DNA of 27,159 bases from JAFDZO01 sp041859205 (GCA_041859205.1 JBHEKU010000162.1:1-27159), one strand, 5' to 3'; positions 1 through 7,945 are shown, counted from the stretch's first letter. A program made the numbers and translations. The notes: a model not told the origin generated them from the letters alone.

Positions 1-2655
1 AGGAACCCCTATGGCAACTTCATTAGATAACTCGTAATACTCAAAATTACCGTTATAGTCTATTTGTTTCAGGCGATAGCTATATCTCCCCGTGTTCAAA
101 CTATTATCTTTGAAAGAATAATTTTGTTGTGTATTTATTGTGCCGTGCCCTTCAATGTATCCTATCTTTTTCCATCCTATTCCAAACGAATTTCTTTCTA
201 TCTCAAATCCTTTATTGTTCTGCTCCTGCGATGTGCTCCAGTTTAATGTAACATTATTGCTGCTTACACTTGATGTAAACGATGCAAGCTCTACAGGTAA
301 TGGCAAGGAAGCATTATTTAATAAAATTGAAACGCTGCCTCCGCTTGAACTTACTGTTGCCAAATCAGGTTTCCCATCACCATTTATGTCACCGATTGCA
401 ATTTCCCTTGGAGTATTTGCCGTTGTAAAATTTGTACCAGCTAAAAAAGAAGGTGTTGATGCGCCTGTAGTTGTTGTGTTTAATAAAACGGAAACTGAAG
501 CTCCGGTGTTATTTGCTACAACTAAATCAGGTTTGCCATCGCCATTTAAATCAGCGATTGAAACGGGCCATGGACCGGTTCCGGTATTAAAATCTGTATT
601 TGCAGAAAATGTTGGAGTACTTGCTCCTGGTGTTGTAGTATTTAGCAGCACAGAAACAGTGTTAGCGGTGTTGTTTGTAACAGCTAAATCAGGTTTTCCG
701 TCACCATTTAAGTCGCCGATTGCAACATTTCTTGAACTACTTCCCACTGCAAAATCCGTTTTTGCAGAAAATGTAGGTGTTGCGCTGCCTGTAGGTGTTG
801 TGTTTAATAAAACTGAAACCGTGTTCGCAGTTCCATTGGTAACTGCTATATCCGTTTTGCCGTCACCGTTTAAGTCACCGGCGCATAGAAATTGAGTAGT
901 AGTTGGCGTTGTTGTAAAATTCACACTGCTTGAGAAAACCGGTGTCGCATTACCGGGAGGTGTTGTATTCAATAAAACTGATATTGAACCACCGGTACTA
1001 TTTTGCGATATTATATCAGGTTTTCCGTCACCATTGATGTCTGCAGTTGTAGTCCAAATTGGATTGACATCGGTAGCAAAAGTATTTCCAGATGACCATG
1101 AAGAGGAGAATGTAGGAGTGGATGCGCCCGGAGTTGTAGAATTTAAAAATACAGATAAGTAATTTATACTACTTCCATTACAAACTGTCATATCCGGTTT
1201 GCCGTCGCCGTTAAAATCGCCAATTGAAGCCGTATTAGTTTGGAGTCCTGATGCAAAAGTAGTCCTTGCAGAGAATGTAGGAGTGGATGCCCCGGTTGTT
1301 GTGGTATTTAGACAAATTGAAATTAATCGTGAACCGCCGCTACTTCCAATCAAATCAGGTTTTCCATCACCGTTTATATCTGCCAATTTTATAGATAAAT
1401 TTCCTGCGTTTGATATATCTGTCCTAGCAGAAAACGATGCAGGTGTTACTCCCAGATTCATTGTGTTCATAAAAACCGAAACATTATTTGTAGTTTCATT
1501 TCCTGTTGCCATATCAGTTTTGCCGTCTCCATTCAAGTCGCAGATTGTAACCGAGCTTGGCGCTGTCCCAACCGTATAGTTTGATACTGCTCCAAAAGCC
1601 GGTGTAGATGCCCCCGGAGTTGTAATATTAAAATAAACTGAAACTTTATTTGTGGTATAATTTGTAGCTGCCATATCAGGTCTGCCGTCGTTGTTGATAT
1701 CGCCAAGCGTAACTGCATACGGTCCGCTCTCCGTTGCAAAATCAGTTTTTGCTGAAAACGTCGGTGTAGAAGCGTTCGGAGTAGTTGTATTTATAAAAAC
1801 CGATGTTGAATTTGAACCATAATTCGCCACAGCCAAATCATTTTTGCCGTCTCCGTTCAAATCACGGATTGCAACTGAAGAAGGATTAGTTCCCGTTGTA
1901 AAATCTGTCTTAGCTGAAAAAGTAGGAGTTGCTGCGCCCGGTGTTGTAGTATTTAAAAAAACTGAGACTGATGTCGCATCATAGTTTGCCGCAGCTATAT
2001 CCTTTTTTCCATCACCATTAAAATCGCCTGTTGCTACTGAGTATGGTCCTGTTCCGGTTGTAAAATCTGTCTTAGCAGAGAATGTTGGTGTTGCGCTGCC
2101 TGAAGTAGTTGTATTAAATAAAACTGAGATTGAATTTGAGCCATAGTTCGCTACAACAATATCAGGTTTACCGTCTCCATTAAAATCACTGAATGAAATT
2201 GATGCAGGATTTGTACCTGTGGTAAAATCTGTCTTTGCCGAAAATGTTGGCGTTGATGCGCCGGGTGTTGTAGTATTAAAAAAAACTGATACAGAAGTAG
2301 CATCATAGTTAGCCACAGCTACATCAGGTTTACCGTCGCCGTTAAGGTCGCCAAGTGCAACTGCGTATGGTCCTGTTCCTGTAACAAAATCCGTGGTTGC
2401 CGAGAAAGTTGGCGTTGAAGCGCCGGGAGTTGTTGTATTCATCAAAACCGAAAATGTGGTAGCGCTGTAATTAGCAGTAACCATATCAGGTTTTCCATCG
2501 CCGTTGAAATCACTGAAGGAAACTGAGTAAGGTGTATTGCCTGTAGTGAAATCTGTCTTTGTTGAAAAGTCCTGCGCGAATGCGCTGCCGGAAAAAATAT
2601 TTGCACTCATTAAACTCAATAGGAATGCAATTACAAGTGTGAGTGTTTTTGCCAT
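1..2655 (-). CDS. Secreted FG-GAP/VCBS repeat protein, 3' end outside window
   Basis: The reading frame is open from ATG at 2655 to base 1 with no stop (885 codons); I checked every codon. The first ~27 residues are a signal peptide (hydrophobic core, then GSAFA|QDF). Residues ~40-770 hold 14 repeats of about 54 residues, each with a calcium-binding loop of the type DxNGDGKPD; the first loop is at residues ~49-57 and the last near 763. FG-GAP/VCBS repeats form beta-propeller blades. After them comes a segment starting LPVELASF (residue ~786), then NNKGFEIER and YSYRLKQIDYNGNFEYY, the Fn3-like stretch that commonly precedes a T9SS type-A sorting domain (NYPNPF type). That domain would lie beyond the left edge. 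The protein is probably exported across the outer membrane and surface-bound or released. Its ligand is unknown. No convincing promoter was seen upstream. Confidence 0.9.
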   Translation of the reverse strand, partial: MAKTLTLVIAFLLSLMSANIFSGSAFAQDFSTKTDFTTGNTPYSVSFSDFNGDGKPDMVTANYSATTFSVLMNTTTPGASTPTFSATTDFVTGTGPYAVALGDLNGDGKPDVAVANYDATSVSVFFNTTTPGASTPTFSAKTDFTTGTNPASISFSDFNGDGKPDIVVANYGSNSISVLFNTTTSGSATPTFSAKTDFTTGTGPYSVATGDFNGDGKKDIAAANYDATSVSVFLNTTTPGAATPTFSAKTDFTTGTNPSSVAIRDLNGDGKNDLAVANYGSNSTSVFINTTTPNASTPTFSAKTDFATESGPYAVTLGDINNDGRPDMAATNYTTNKVSVYFNITTPGASTPAFGAVSNYTVGTAPSSVTICDLNGDGKTDMATGNETTNNVSVFMNTMNLGVTPASFSARTDISNAGNLSIKLADINGDGKPDLIGSSGGSRLISICLNTTTTGASTPTFSARTTFASGLQTNTASIGDFNGDGKPDMTVCNGSSINYLSVFLNSTTPGASTPTFSSSWSSGNTFATDVNPIWTTTADINGDGKPDIISQNSTGGSISVLLNTTPPGNATPVFSSSVNFTTTPTTTQFLCAGDLNGDGKTDIAVTNGTANTVSVLLNTTPTGSATPTFSAKTDFAVGSSSRNVAIGDLNGDGKPDLAVTNNTANTVSVLLNTTTPGASTPTFSANTDFNTGTGPWPVSIADLNGDGKPDLVVANNTGASVSVLLNTTTTGASTPSFLAGTNFTTANTPREIAIGDINGDGKPDLATVSSSGGSVSILLNNASLPLPVELASFTSSVSSNNVTLNWSTSQEQNNKGFEIERNSFGIGWKKIGYIEGHGTINTQQNYSFKDNSLNTGRYSYRLKQIDYNGNFEYYELSNEVAIGVP
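346..2526 (-). repeat. 14 tandem FG-GAP/VCBS coding repeats, 162-bp unit
   Basis: The triplet for Pro in the GDGKPD-type motif (or its equivalent) falls at 367, 529, 691, 853, 1018, 1195, 1357, 1516, 1678, 1840, 2002, 2164, 2326 and 2488. The spacing is 162 bases almost throughout, with exceptions of 165, 177 and 159 in the middle. Each unit ends in a stretch like LNTTTPGASTPTFSA. The repeats remain recognisably similar in DNA as well as in protein. Confidence 0.9.
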
Positions 2656-2934
2656 TAGGGGTATTTAAATTTTTAAAACTTGTATGCAAAATACCAACAT
2701 CTACATATTAACGCAAAAAGAAATTTGGTCGAAAACACGCCGGATTTTGTGGGGGATATTCGATAATTTATTGATAAAAAAATAACTTATAAGAAATAAC
2801 AACACGCTGAGAAGAAGTTGTTAATTTTTTTGGTGTCAAGTCTTTTTTAAATAAATTTACCTATTAGTAGTAATAAGGTAAACTCCGTATTATTTTATTT
2901 TTGTTCTGCTTAAATTTTTCACAGGGAATTTTAG

Positions 2935-2961
2935 CTCTGCCGGTCTTCAGACCAAGCAGAG
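2935..2961. repeat. Hairpin of composite repeat, copy A
   Basis: CTCTGC pairs with GCAGAG, and inside it GGTCT pairs with AGACC around a very short loop. The tail AAATCCGTCAAAAATTCGTC follows at 2974. This is the most diverged of three hairpins at the same place relative to that tail. Confidence 0.65.
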
Positions 2962-2972
2962 ATAAAAAAAGT

Positions 2973-3149
2973 AAAATCCGTCAAAAATTCGTCAATACGA
3001 GATGAATAAAAATGGAACTAAAATGTTACAATAATGCGACTTTTCAATTACGAATTATGAGTTACAAGTTACAGTTGAAATACTTTCTGAAAATTTAATC
3101 AGTGAGAACATAAATATCATATTCATCTGTGATTAAAAATGTTACAATA
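2973..3149. repeat. Long direct repeat, copy 1
   Basis: This 177-base stretch recurs at 3200-3370 with few changes and one 6-base length difference (copy 1 has ACAAGTTACAGTTG where copy 2 has ACAAGTTG). Both start AAAATCCGTCAAAAATTCGT and end in GTTACAATA. The similarity extends upstream to a shared TCTTCAGACCA at the same 227-base offset (2944 and 3171). Confidence 0.9.
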
Positions 3150-3162
3150 TTGTTATTCAGCC

Positions 3163-3186
3163 GTTGTTGTTCTTCAGACCAATAAC
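3163..3186. repeat. Hairpin of composite repeat, copy B
   Basis: GTTGTTGTTC, loop TTCA, then GACCAATAAC: nine of ten positions pair, one as G-T. It is the counterpart of the perfect hairpin at 3429-3452, and the AAATCCGTCAAAAATTCGTC tail follows at 3201. Confidence 0.65.
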
Positions 3187-3199
3187 CATTACGTAAAAC

Positions 3200-3370
3200 A
3201 AAATCCGTCAAAAATTCGTCAATACGAGATGAATAAAAACGAAACTAAAATGTTACAATATTGCGACTTTTCAATTACGAGTTATGAGTTACAAGTTGAA
3301 AGACTTTCTGAAAATTTTATCAGTGAGAACATAAAAATCATATTTATCTGTGATTAAAAATGTTACAATA
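3200..3370. repeat. Long direct repeat, copy 2
   Basis: Second copy (171 bases) of the sequence at 2973-3149, offset by 227 bases. It contains the same heptanucleotide tract and the same AATGTTACAATA end. That end can pair with GTAACATT at 3381-3388 to form an 8-bp stem. Confidence 0.9.
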
Positions 3371-3401
3371 ATTTTACTTTGTAACATTATAATTAACTGT
3401 A

Positions 3402-3422
3402 GAGACGCAATACTTGCGTCTC
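3402..3422. repeat. Perfect 9-bp palindrome, REP-like
   Basis: GAGACGCAA, loop TAC, TTGCGTCTC. It lies 6 bases before a second perfect hairpin. No T-run follows on either strand in the position needed for a terminator, so it looks like a repetitive palindromic element. I recall similar GTAGAGACG-type palindromes in multiple copies in other bacterial genomes, but I could not search for them. Confidence 0.7.
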
Positions 3423-3428
3423 AAAAAA

Positions 3429-3452
3429 GTTGTTGGTCAGGAGACCAACAAC
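3429..3452. repeat. Perfect 10-bp hairpin of composite repeat, copy C
   Basis: GTTGTTGGTC, loop AGGA, GACCAACAAC. The tail AAATCCGTCAAAAACCCGTC follows at 3483, matching the tails of copies A and B at all but two positions. This is the best preserved of the three hairpins. Confidence 0.75.
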
Positions 3453-3704
3453 GGCGGAAATCCCAAGTATTTTATTTTGCAGAAATCCGTCAAAAACCCG
3501 TCAAGATTAATAAAAAATAATGAGTTTGAGAATGCCGATATTGTTTTTACAATATTGCTTGGTCAAAAATTCAGCAGAGTGATGAAAAATGGAGAGCGAA
3601 AATTGAAGTATTAGTTCAAGTTTTAAATAGGCAAATTTTAAAAGGAAAATCCCGCTGAAAACAGGACTGAGCCTCGCTCAGAATGCGACAATAATGCGAC
3701 TATT

Positions 3705-3738
3705 CAATTAACAATTAGCAGTTAACAGTTAACAGTAA
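3705..3738. repeat. Heptanucleotide tandem repeat tract
   Basis: In-phase units CAATTAA, CAATTAG, CAGTTAA, CAGTTAA, then a partial unit. Related tracts are at 3045-3078, 3272-3299, 3763-3796 (degenerate) and, in the opposite orientation, 3862-3896. The tract follows ACAATAATGCGACT at 3688, a sequence also found before the tract in the long direct repeat at 3027. Confidence 0.7.
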
Positions 3739-3861
3739 ATCCGGCTATTTTCCGACTTTTTTGAATTAAGAATAAGAATGCAAAATTAAGAATTAGCATT
3801 TTAGTGAAATTTTGTGTGTTTTGTGTTTTAGTGGCAGGATAAAAATCCGACTATTTCCCGA

Positions 3862-3896
3862 CTAATTCCTAACTCGTAATTCGTAATTTGGAATTG
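3862..3896. repeat. Heptanucleotide tandem repeat tract, inverted orientation
   Basis: Five in-phase units: CTAATTC, CTAACTC, GTAATTC, GTAATTT, GGAATTG. Their reverse complement (GAATTAC type) is the same unit as in the tract at 3045-3078. Confidence 0.65.
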
Positions 3897-3911
3897 AAAT
3901 AAAATCGGACA

Positions 3912-3947
3912 TAAAAAAAGCCCTTCAGGTTTTAACCTAAAGGGCTT
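3912..3947 (-). terminator. Rho-independent terminator after tRNA-Lys
   Basis: On the minus strand AAGCCCTT pairs with AAGGGCTT, with AGG/CCT pairing extending the stem, and a run of T follows directly. It is 7 bases past the tRNA 3' end. No other terminator lies between atpD and here, so it probably ends the whole atpD-atpC-tRNA unit. Confidence 0.85.
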
Positions 3948-3954
3948 AGATGAG

Positions 3955-4026
3955 TGAGACCGGGTGGATTCGAACCACCGACCTACGGCTTAAAAGGCAG
4001 TTGCTCTACCGCTGAGCTACGGTCCC
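3955..4026 (-). tRNA. tRNA-Lys (anticodon TTT)
   Basis: A 72-nt cloverleaf. The acceptor GGGACCG pairs with CGGTCTC (one G-T) and the discriminator is A. The D arm is GCTC/GAGC. The anticodon loop CTTTTAA gives TTT, reading AAA/AAG Lys codons. The T arm is GGTGG-TTCGAAT-CCACC. One mismatch (T-C) sits in the anticodon stem. CCA is not encoded. The gene begins 26 bases after the atpC stop on the same strand, with no terminator between them, so co-transcription with atpDC is likely. Confidence 0.95.
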
Positions 4027-4052
4027 ATCGTACTACAAAAATTATTATTTGT

Positions 4053-4463
4053 TTATTTATTTCCGGCTAATTTTATGCGGTTCTTAGCTCTTTCAGCTTC
4101 TATTTTAGCAATTTGTTTCTGGTGATACATGTTTTCAGCGTTCAGGATTTCTTCGGCGCGTCTTAAAGCCTGTTCAGCTCTTTCAACGTTGATTTCTTCC
4201 TGAGACTCTACAGCATCTGCTAAAATAATAACTGTGTTATTATTAACTTCAAGAATTCCTGAGCTGATTGCAAAGAATTGAGTTCTGCCTTCTTCAGTTA
4301 CAATTTTAATTGTTCCGATTTTTAAGGAGGAAATTAAAGGAGCATGTCTGTATAAAACCTGGAAACCGCCAAGCTCTCCGGGTGCAGTAACTGAAGTTAC
4401 TTTACCTGAGAAAACGGTCTTTACAGGACTGACAATATCTAACTGAATTAATTTATCTGACAT
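4053..4463 (-). CDS. atpC: ATP synthase F1 epsilon subunit
   Basis: A 136-residue protein, the usual length for the family. The epsilon subunit is part of the central stalk of F1, couples rotation to the c-ring and can inhibit ATP hydrolysis. The N-terminal beta-sandwich is visible as LDIVSPVKTVFSGKVTSVTA, followed by the family pattern GELGGFQVLYRHAPLISSL. The C-terminal part (residues ~90-130, rich in Glu, Arg and Ala) is the expected two-helix hairpin. The start is ATG, 38 bases after atpD on the same strand, so the two genes form one unit. Confidence 0.95.
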   Translation of the reverse strand: MSDKLIQLDIVSPVKTVFSGKVTSVTAPGELGGFQVLYRHAPLISSLKIGTIKIVTEEGRTQFFAISSGILEVNNNTVIILADAVESQEEINVERAEQALRRAEEILNAENMYHQKQIAKIEAERAKNRIKLAGNK

Positions 4464-4501
4464 TAAAAATGAAGTCTAATCTAAAATTTGTTACTAATTG
4501 A

Positions 4502-5917
4502 TTACTGCATTGATTTAGCTTTTTCAATAGCTTCTTCAATTGTACCTACCATGTAGAATGCGTTTTCAGGTAAGTGATCATATTCACCGTTTACGATAGC
4601 TTTAAAGCTCTTAATTGTTTCTTCAACTTTTACATATTTGCCCGGGATGTTTGTGAACTGCTCAGCAACAGAGAAAGGCTGTGATAAGAACTTCTGAATC
4701 TTTCTTGCTCTTGCTACAGTCATTTTATCTTCGTCGGATAATTCGTCGATACCGAGAATGTTAATGATGTCCTGTAAATCTTTATATGTCTGTAAAATTT
4801 TCTTTACGCTTTGTGCAACATTGTAATGCTCTTCACCTACAACTAACGGATCAAGAATTCTTGATGTAGATGTAAGCGGGTCCACAGCAGGGTAAATACC
4901 AAGCTCGGAGATTTTTCTTGAAAGCTCAGTTGTAGCATCTAAGTGAGCGAATGCTGTTGCAGGAGCCGGATCAGTGTAGTCATCAGCAGGTACGTAGATA
5001 GCCTGGATAGATGTAATAGAACCGTCTTTTGTAGATGTAATTCTTTCCTGTAAGGCACCCATCTCAGAAGCTAAAGTAGGCTGGTAACCTACAGCTGAAG
5101 GCATACGTCCAAGAAGAGCGGATACCTCAGAACCGGCCTGAGTAAATCTGAATATGTTATCTACGAATAAAAGTACGTCTTTGTGTTCTTCGTCTCTGAA
5201 GTACTCTGCAACTGTTAAAGCTGTCAAAGCAACTCGTTGTCTTGCTCCCGGAGGCTCGTTCATCTGACCGAATACAAGTGCGGTATTTTTAATAACGCCT
5301 GACTCGGACATTTCTAAGTATAAATCGTTTCCTTCTCTTGTTCTTTCACCAACACCTGCGAATACTGAGTAACCGCCGTGATGCTTTGCAATATTGTGGA
5401 TTAACTCCTGAATAATAACTGTCTTTCCTACCCCTGCACCACCGAACGGACCGGTCTTTCCGCCCTTTGTATAAGGCTCAAGAAGGTCAATAACTTTAAT
5501 ACCTGTTTCAAACATTTCTTTCTGTGTAGAAAGATTTTTGAAAGAAGGTGCGGGTCTGTGGATTGGATAAGTTTTTTTAGCGTTTATTGGTCCTTTACCG
5601 TCAATTTCGTTTCCTGTTACATTAATAAGTCTTCCTAATACTTCATCTCCAACCGGAACTGTTATTGGCTCACCCTGGTCAATTGCTTCCATTCCTCTTA
5701 CAAGTCCGTCTGTGCTATCCATCGCAACTGCTCTTACCTGAGATTCCCCTAAATGCTGCTGAACCTCGCAAACGAGAATGTCTTCAACACCTTCAGTGGT
5801 TTTTCTTGGGATATGGAGCGCATTATAAATAGATGGCAATTCACCACCGGCAAAATCTAAGTCTACAACCGGTCCGATAACCTGAATTATCTTACCAATA
5901 TTTTTATTTATAGCCAT
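4502..5917 (-). CDS. atpD: ATP synthase F1 beta subunit
   Basis: A 471-residue catalytic subunit of F1-ATPase on the cytoplasmic side of the inner membrane. The Walker A motif GGAGVGKT is at residues 159-166 and the catalytic Glu lies in GERTREGNDLY (Glu191). The Walker B region LLFVDNIFRFTQAGSEVS starts at residue 249, and the DELSEED-type loop reads DELSDED (391-397). The residues before Walker A read GKTGPF where the E. coli protein has GKIGLF. The start is ATG followed by AINKNIGKIIQVIGPVVD, the normal N-terminus. The alpha, gamma, delta and membrane-sector genes are not next to it, matching the split arrangement seen in Chlorobi and Bacteroidota. A likely promoter box is just upstream. 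Confidence 0.98.
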   Translation of the reverse strand: MAINKNIGKIIQVIGPVVDLDFAGGELPSIYNALHIPRKTTEGVEDILVCEVQQHLGESQVRAVAMDSTDGLVRGMEAIDQGEPITVPVGDEVLGRLINVTGNEIDGKGPINAKKTYPIHRPAPSFKNLSTQKEMFETGIKVIDLLEPYTKGGKTGPFGGAGVGKTVIIQELIHNIAKHHGGYSVFAGVGERTREGNDLYLEMSESGVIKNTALVFGQMNEPPGARQRVALTALTVAEYFRDEEHKDVLLFVDNIFRFTQAGSEVSALLGRMPSAVGYQPTLASEMGALQERITSTKDGSITSIQAIYVPADDYTDPAPATAFAHLDATTELSRKISELGIYPAVDPLTSTSRILDPLVVGEEHYNVAQSVKKILQTYKDLQDIINILGIDELSDEDKMTVARARKIQKFLSQPFSVAEQFTNIPGKYVKVEETIKSFKAIVNGEYDHLPENAFYMVGTIEEAIEKAKSMQ

Positions 5918-5948
5918 TAAATTAAAGTGAAAATTTTAACGATAAACA

Positions 5949-5956
5949 CAAATATA
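5949..5956 (-). promoter_or_regulatory. Probable -7 promoter box of atpD
   Basis: The minus strand reads TATATTTG, an exact match to TAnnTTTG, the -7 element of the Bacteroidota primary sigma factor, 31 bases before the atpD ATG. A weak TTTC lies at about the right distance upstream instead of TTTG. It sits between the glmS terminator and atpD, where a promoter is needed. It was the only exact TAnnTTTG match I found in the intergenic gaps searched by eye. Confidence 0.5.
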
Positions 5957-6021
5957 GCCATTTTGTGTGAAAGATAAAAGAGGAAAAAAGCGGGATTTAT
6001 CTTCTATTTTCGGAATAAAAC

Positions 6022-6058
6022 AAAAAATCCCCTTTTCAATAAAGAAAAGAGGATTTTT
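6022..6058 (-). terminator. Rho-independent terminator of glmS
   Basis: On the minus strand AAAATCCTCTTTTC pairs with GAAAAGGGGATTTT (one T-G wobble) around a 6-base loop, followed by more T. It starts 20 bases after the glmS stop and separates glmS from atpD. Confidence 0.8.
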
Positions 6059-6077
6059 ATCAGATATAATTTGAATA

Positions 6078-7919
6078 TTATTCTACCGTAACTGACTTTG
6101 CCAGATTTCTCGGCTGGTCAACGTTACATCCTCTTGCAGTTGCTATATAATAAGATAAGAACTGTAAAGGAATGCTGTTTATAATTGGCTGAAGCATATC
6201 ATGTGTTTTCGGCACTCTTAATACATAATCAGAATAGTCTGCAATGTTATCATCGTCTTCAGTAGCTATTGTTATTATCTTTCCTTTTCTTGCACGTACT
6301 TCTTCAATGTTTGATATTACTTTATCATATGTACCGTCTTTAGTTGCGATAAATACAACCGGCATATTTTCATCAATTAAAGCAATAGGTCCGTGCTTCA
6401 TTTCTGCAGCAGGATAACCTTCGGCGTGAATGTAAGAAATTTCTTTCAGTTTTAACGCGCCTTCAAGAGCTACAGGGAAATTTAATCCTCTGCCAAGATA
6501 CAAAAAGTTCTTTGCATCTTTGAATTCTTCGGCTATATATTTAAAATAATCTTTCTTATCTATCAGCTGTTTCATTTTATATGGAAGCAGTTCAATCTCT
6601 GCTCCTATCTTCTTAAATTCATCTTCTGAAATAGTGCCTTTTTCTTTGGCAATCATCATAGTAAGAAGAACTAAAGACATAAGCTGGCAAGTGAATGCCT
6701 TTGTAGATGCAACTCCGATTTCCGGTCCTGCGTGAATGTAAGTACCGGCATCAACTTCGCGTGCAATAGTGCTTCCTACAACGTTTACCAATCCTAATGT
6801 AGTGGCGCCGTGCTTCTTTGCTTCTCTCATAGCAGCTAATGTATCTGCTGTTTCACCGCTTTGAGAAATAAGAATAACAACATCGTCTTGTCTTATAATC
6901 GGACTTCTGTATCTGAACTCAGATGCATATTCAACTTCAGTAGGAATTCTGCAATATGTTTCAAGCATGTATTCGCCGACAAGTCCTGCATGCCATGCAG
7001 TGCCGCAGGCAGTTATTATAACTCTCTTCGCATTAAAAATTTTATCTTTAATAGAAGCTAATCCGCCAAGCTTCACTTCACCTGTTTCGAATTTTATTCT
7101 TCCTCTGTAAGTATTCTGAATTATATCAGGCTGCTCACAGATTTCTTTTAACATAAAATGGTCGTAACCGCTTTTTTCTATCTGTTCTAAATCATATTCG
7201 ATCTGCTGAACTTCCCTGTGAATATCTTCATCGTCAATTGTTTTAAGCTTTATACCGTTTCTTCTTAATACAGCATATTCCCCGTCTTCTAAATAAATAA
7301 CGTTTTTAGTATGAGCAATAATTGCAGATGCATCTGATGAAACGATAATTTCGTCCTGACCTACTCCGAACATTAAAGGCGAACCCTTTCTTGCGACTAT
7401 TATTTTACCGGGGTCTTCAACACATAAACATGCAATACCGTAGGTTCCGTCAACTTCACATAGTGAAAGGCGCACAGCTACTTCAAAATTTTTATTGTGA
7501 TTAATGTAATTATAACTGATGAGATTTACGAGAATTTCAGTATCAGTATCTGTGTGAAATATATAACCTTCTGAAGAAAGTTTTTTCTTAAGCGTCTTAT
7601 AGTTTTCGATGATTCCGTTATGAACAAGATAAAATTTATTATGCATATCGGTATGAGGATGAGCATTGTTATCATTCGGTTCGCCGTGAGTTGCCCAGCG
7701 TGTATGTCCAATACCAACATTACCATCAAATACATCTACGGGAATCTGCGTTTCAATTTCTTTTATCTTTCCTGCTTTTTTGAACAGCTTTATTTCTGAA
7801 GCTGCATTGATGATTGCCACACCTGCGGAGTCATATCCGCGATATTCTAAACGCTTTAGTCCATCGACAATTATTGGGAGTGAATTTCTTTTGCCGATGT
7901 ATCCAACAATACCACACAT
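6078..7919 (-). CDS. glmS: Glutamine-fructose-6-phosphate aminotransferase
   Basis: This 613-residue enzyme makes glucosamine-6-phosphate from fructose-6-phosphate and glutamine, the first step to UDP-GlcNAc for peptidoglycan and surface glycans. The class II glutamine amidotransferase domain (residues ~1-220) begins MCGIVGYIG with the catalytic Cys2 exposed when Met is removed, and has GHTRWATHGEP (71-81). Two SIS sugar-phosphate domains follow: the first (~290-430) has CGTAWHAG, SQSGETADT and GVASTKAF; the second (~465-600) has GRGLNFPVALEGALKLKEIS and AEMKHGPIALID. The C-terminus NLAKSVTVE is the family signature. Length is normal and the start is ATG. It is probably its own transcription unit, starting after the tRNA-Leu terminator; I saw no glmS ribozyme-like structure in the short leader. 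Confidence 0.98.
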   Translation of the reverse strand: MCGIVGYIGKRNSLPIIVDGLKRLEYRGYDSAGVAIINAASEIKLFKKAGKIKEIETQIPVDVFDGNVGIGHTRWATHGEPNDNNAHPHTDMHNKFYLVHNGIIENYKTLKKKLSSEGYIFHTDTDTEILVNLISYNYINHNKNFEVAVRLSLCEVDGTYGIACLCVEDPGKIIVARKGSPLMFGVGQDEIIVSSDASAIIAHTKNVIYLEDGEYAVLRRNGIKLKTIDDEDIHREVQQIEYDLEQIEKSGYDHFMLKEICEQPDIIQNTYRGRIKFETGEVKLGGLASIKDKIFNAKRVIITACGTAWHAGLVGEYMLETYCRIPTEVEYASEFRYRSPIIRQDDVVILISQSGETADTLAAMREAKKHGATTLGLVNVVGSTIAREVDAGTYIHAGPEIGVASTKAFTCQLMSLVLLTMMIAKEKGTISEDEFKKIGAEIELLPYKMKQLIDKKDYFKYIAEEFKDAKNFLYLGRGLNFPVALEGALKLKEISYIHAEGYPAAEMKHGPIALIDENMPVVFIATKDGTYDKVISNIEEVRARKGKIITIATEDDDNIADYSDYVLRVPKTHDMLQPIINSIPLQFLSYYIATARGCNVDQPRNLAKSVTVE

Positions 7920-7945
7920 ATTTGTTTCCCCTATTTATTAATTTA

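Larger units (their letters stand above)
2656..3954. other. Non-coding, repeat-rich intergenic block
   Basis: About 1.3 kb between the FG-GAP gene and tRNA-Lys without a credible gene. It is AT-rich and contains a long direct repeat, a hairpin-plus-tail repeat in three copies, two adjacent palindromes, heptanucleotide tracts and a pair of short repeats (3737-3763 and 3841-3867) sharing an ATCCGnCTATTT core followed by CCGACT. Another imperfect hairpin lies at 2856-2882 (TTTACCT/AGGTAAA outer stem). Short open frames at 3139-3357 and 3414-3614 run through repeats and look accidental. The promoter of the FG-GAP gene should be near 2656-2800, but I see no clear TAnnTTTG box there. Confidence 0.75.

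Noticed and set aside
140..1579. Long plus-strand open frames (140-895 and 1199-1579) with a repeated Pro/Val-rich product
   Set aside because: They are the antisense of the FG-GAP repeats: the repeated SGFPSPFKSPI-like peptide is the complement of the DLNGDGKPD coding units. The minus frame is open for 885 codons and has a signal peptide and known repeats.
2973..3370. Possible CRISPR array from the direct repeats
   Set aside because: Only two copies of a ~175-base repeat with a ~50-base gap, no short regularly spaced repeats and no cas genes.
3139..3614. Short plus-strand open frames at 3139-3357 and 3414-3614
   Set aside because: They run through direct repeats, hairpins and heptamer tracts, and have no recognisable protein features or ribosome binding site.
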